Assembly (NCBI GenBank): GCA_031277535.1
Contig: JAITMD010000010.1
Span: forward strand, 1-64,000
Length of the DNA stretch: 64,000 bases
Source: Flavobacteriaceae bacterium
GTDB lineage: Bacteria > Bacteroidota > Bacteroidia > Flavobacteriales > Flavobacteriaceae
Direction: 5' to 3'
The translations under genes were made by a program, and so were the position numbers. Below the pieces are notes generated by a model. That model was not told the origin of the DNA. It did no database searches and saw nothing but the letters and a program-made list of their open reading frames with translations. Positions 63,952 to 64,000 of the stretch are shown in pieces. Within the stretch, counting starts at the first letter, position 1. Every line of letters starts with the position of its first letter.

Positions 63952-64000
63952 AAAAATAATATATGAACAAAAATATTGTAAAATAACTGAATCATATAAC

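Overview
The window is AT-rich (roughly one third G+C) and comes from a member of the Bacteroidota, most likely the family Flavobacteriaceae; a Myroides- or Flavobacterium-like genome is my inference. The clues are a type IX secretion (gliding-motility type) C-terminal domain, a TamL-type lipoprotein homologue of BamA, a Bacteroidota-type SRP RNA, very weak ribosome binding sites, and promoters of the Bacteroidota form TTG-N17-20-TAnnTTTG. I find one tRNA and one SRP RNA gene, no rRNA, no CRISPR array and no intact insertion sequence.

Layout. 1-6.6 kb: tRNA-Ser, then a minus-strand operon ftsK-lolA-lptF/G-ribBA, and thiol peroxidase. 6.7-16.2 kb: an orphan sigma-54 response regulator, the tamB-tamL outer-membrane biogenesis pair and the SRP RNA. 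16.3-25 kb: housekeeping and repair genes (glutaminyl cyclase, a translationally coupled base-excision glycosylase/DUF2461 pair, an AraC regulator, two acetyltransferases, a MutS2-like protein, pyridoxal kinase). 25.1-27.5 kb: three tandem secreted paralogues of unknown function. 27.7-33.8 kb: a PRISE-type enone reductase next to a Crp/Fnr regulator, a three-gene unknown/GNAT operon, an SDR with a short AraC protein, an unknown membrane protein and a ParE-type toxin-antitoxin module. 33.9-43.3 kb: dnaK, a CBS protein, serine deaminase, an SH3-like protein, panB, an RluA-type pseudouridine synthase, a possible propeller protein and a sulfurtransferase. 43.4-51.5 kb: a second Crp/Fnr protein, an SDR, a membrane protein, and a hydrolase-aldehyde dehydrogenase pair divergent from a MerR regulator. 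52.2-55.9 kb: a YclNOPQ-like siderophore ABC importer. 56.1-62.9 kb: a 2252-residue type IX-secreted multidomain surface protein. 63.2-64 kb: a DUF1826-like protein.

Several things are not visible as intact open frames. Two decayed genes (44022-44400 and 51266-51490) and a probable third (36662-36874), all minus strand, can be read through in-frame TAA/TAG codons or frameshifts. The sequence also carries many hairpin terminators and about seven recognisable promoters.

The most interesting local systems, in my view, are these. First, a perfect FNR-type palindrome (TTGAT-N4-ATCAA) lies between a Crp/Fnr protein with the matching ExxSR recognition helix and the PRISE-type reductase it may activate. 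Second, three tandem secreted paralogues have a conserved N-terminal VGI-type motif and a possible jelly-roll domain. Third, a toxin-antitoxin cassette is bracketed by near-identical terminator copies next to dnaK. Fourth, the GTP cyclohydrolase half of RibBA has lost its zinc ligands.
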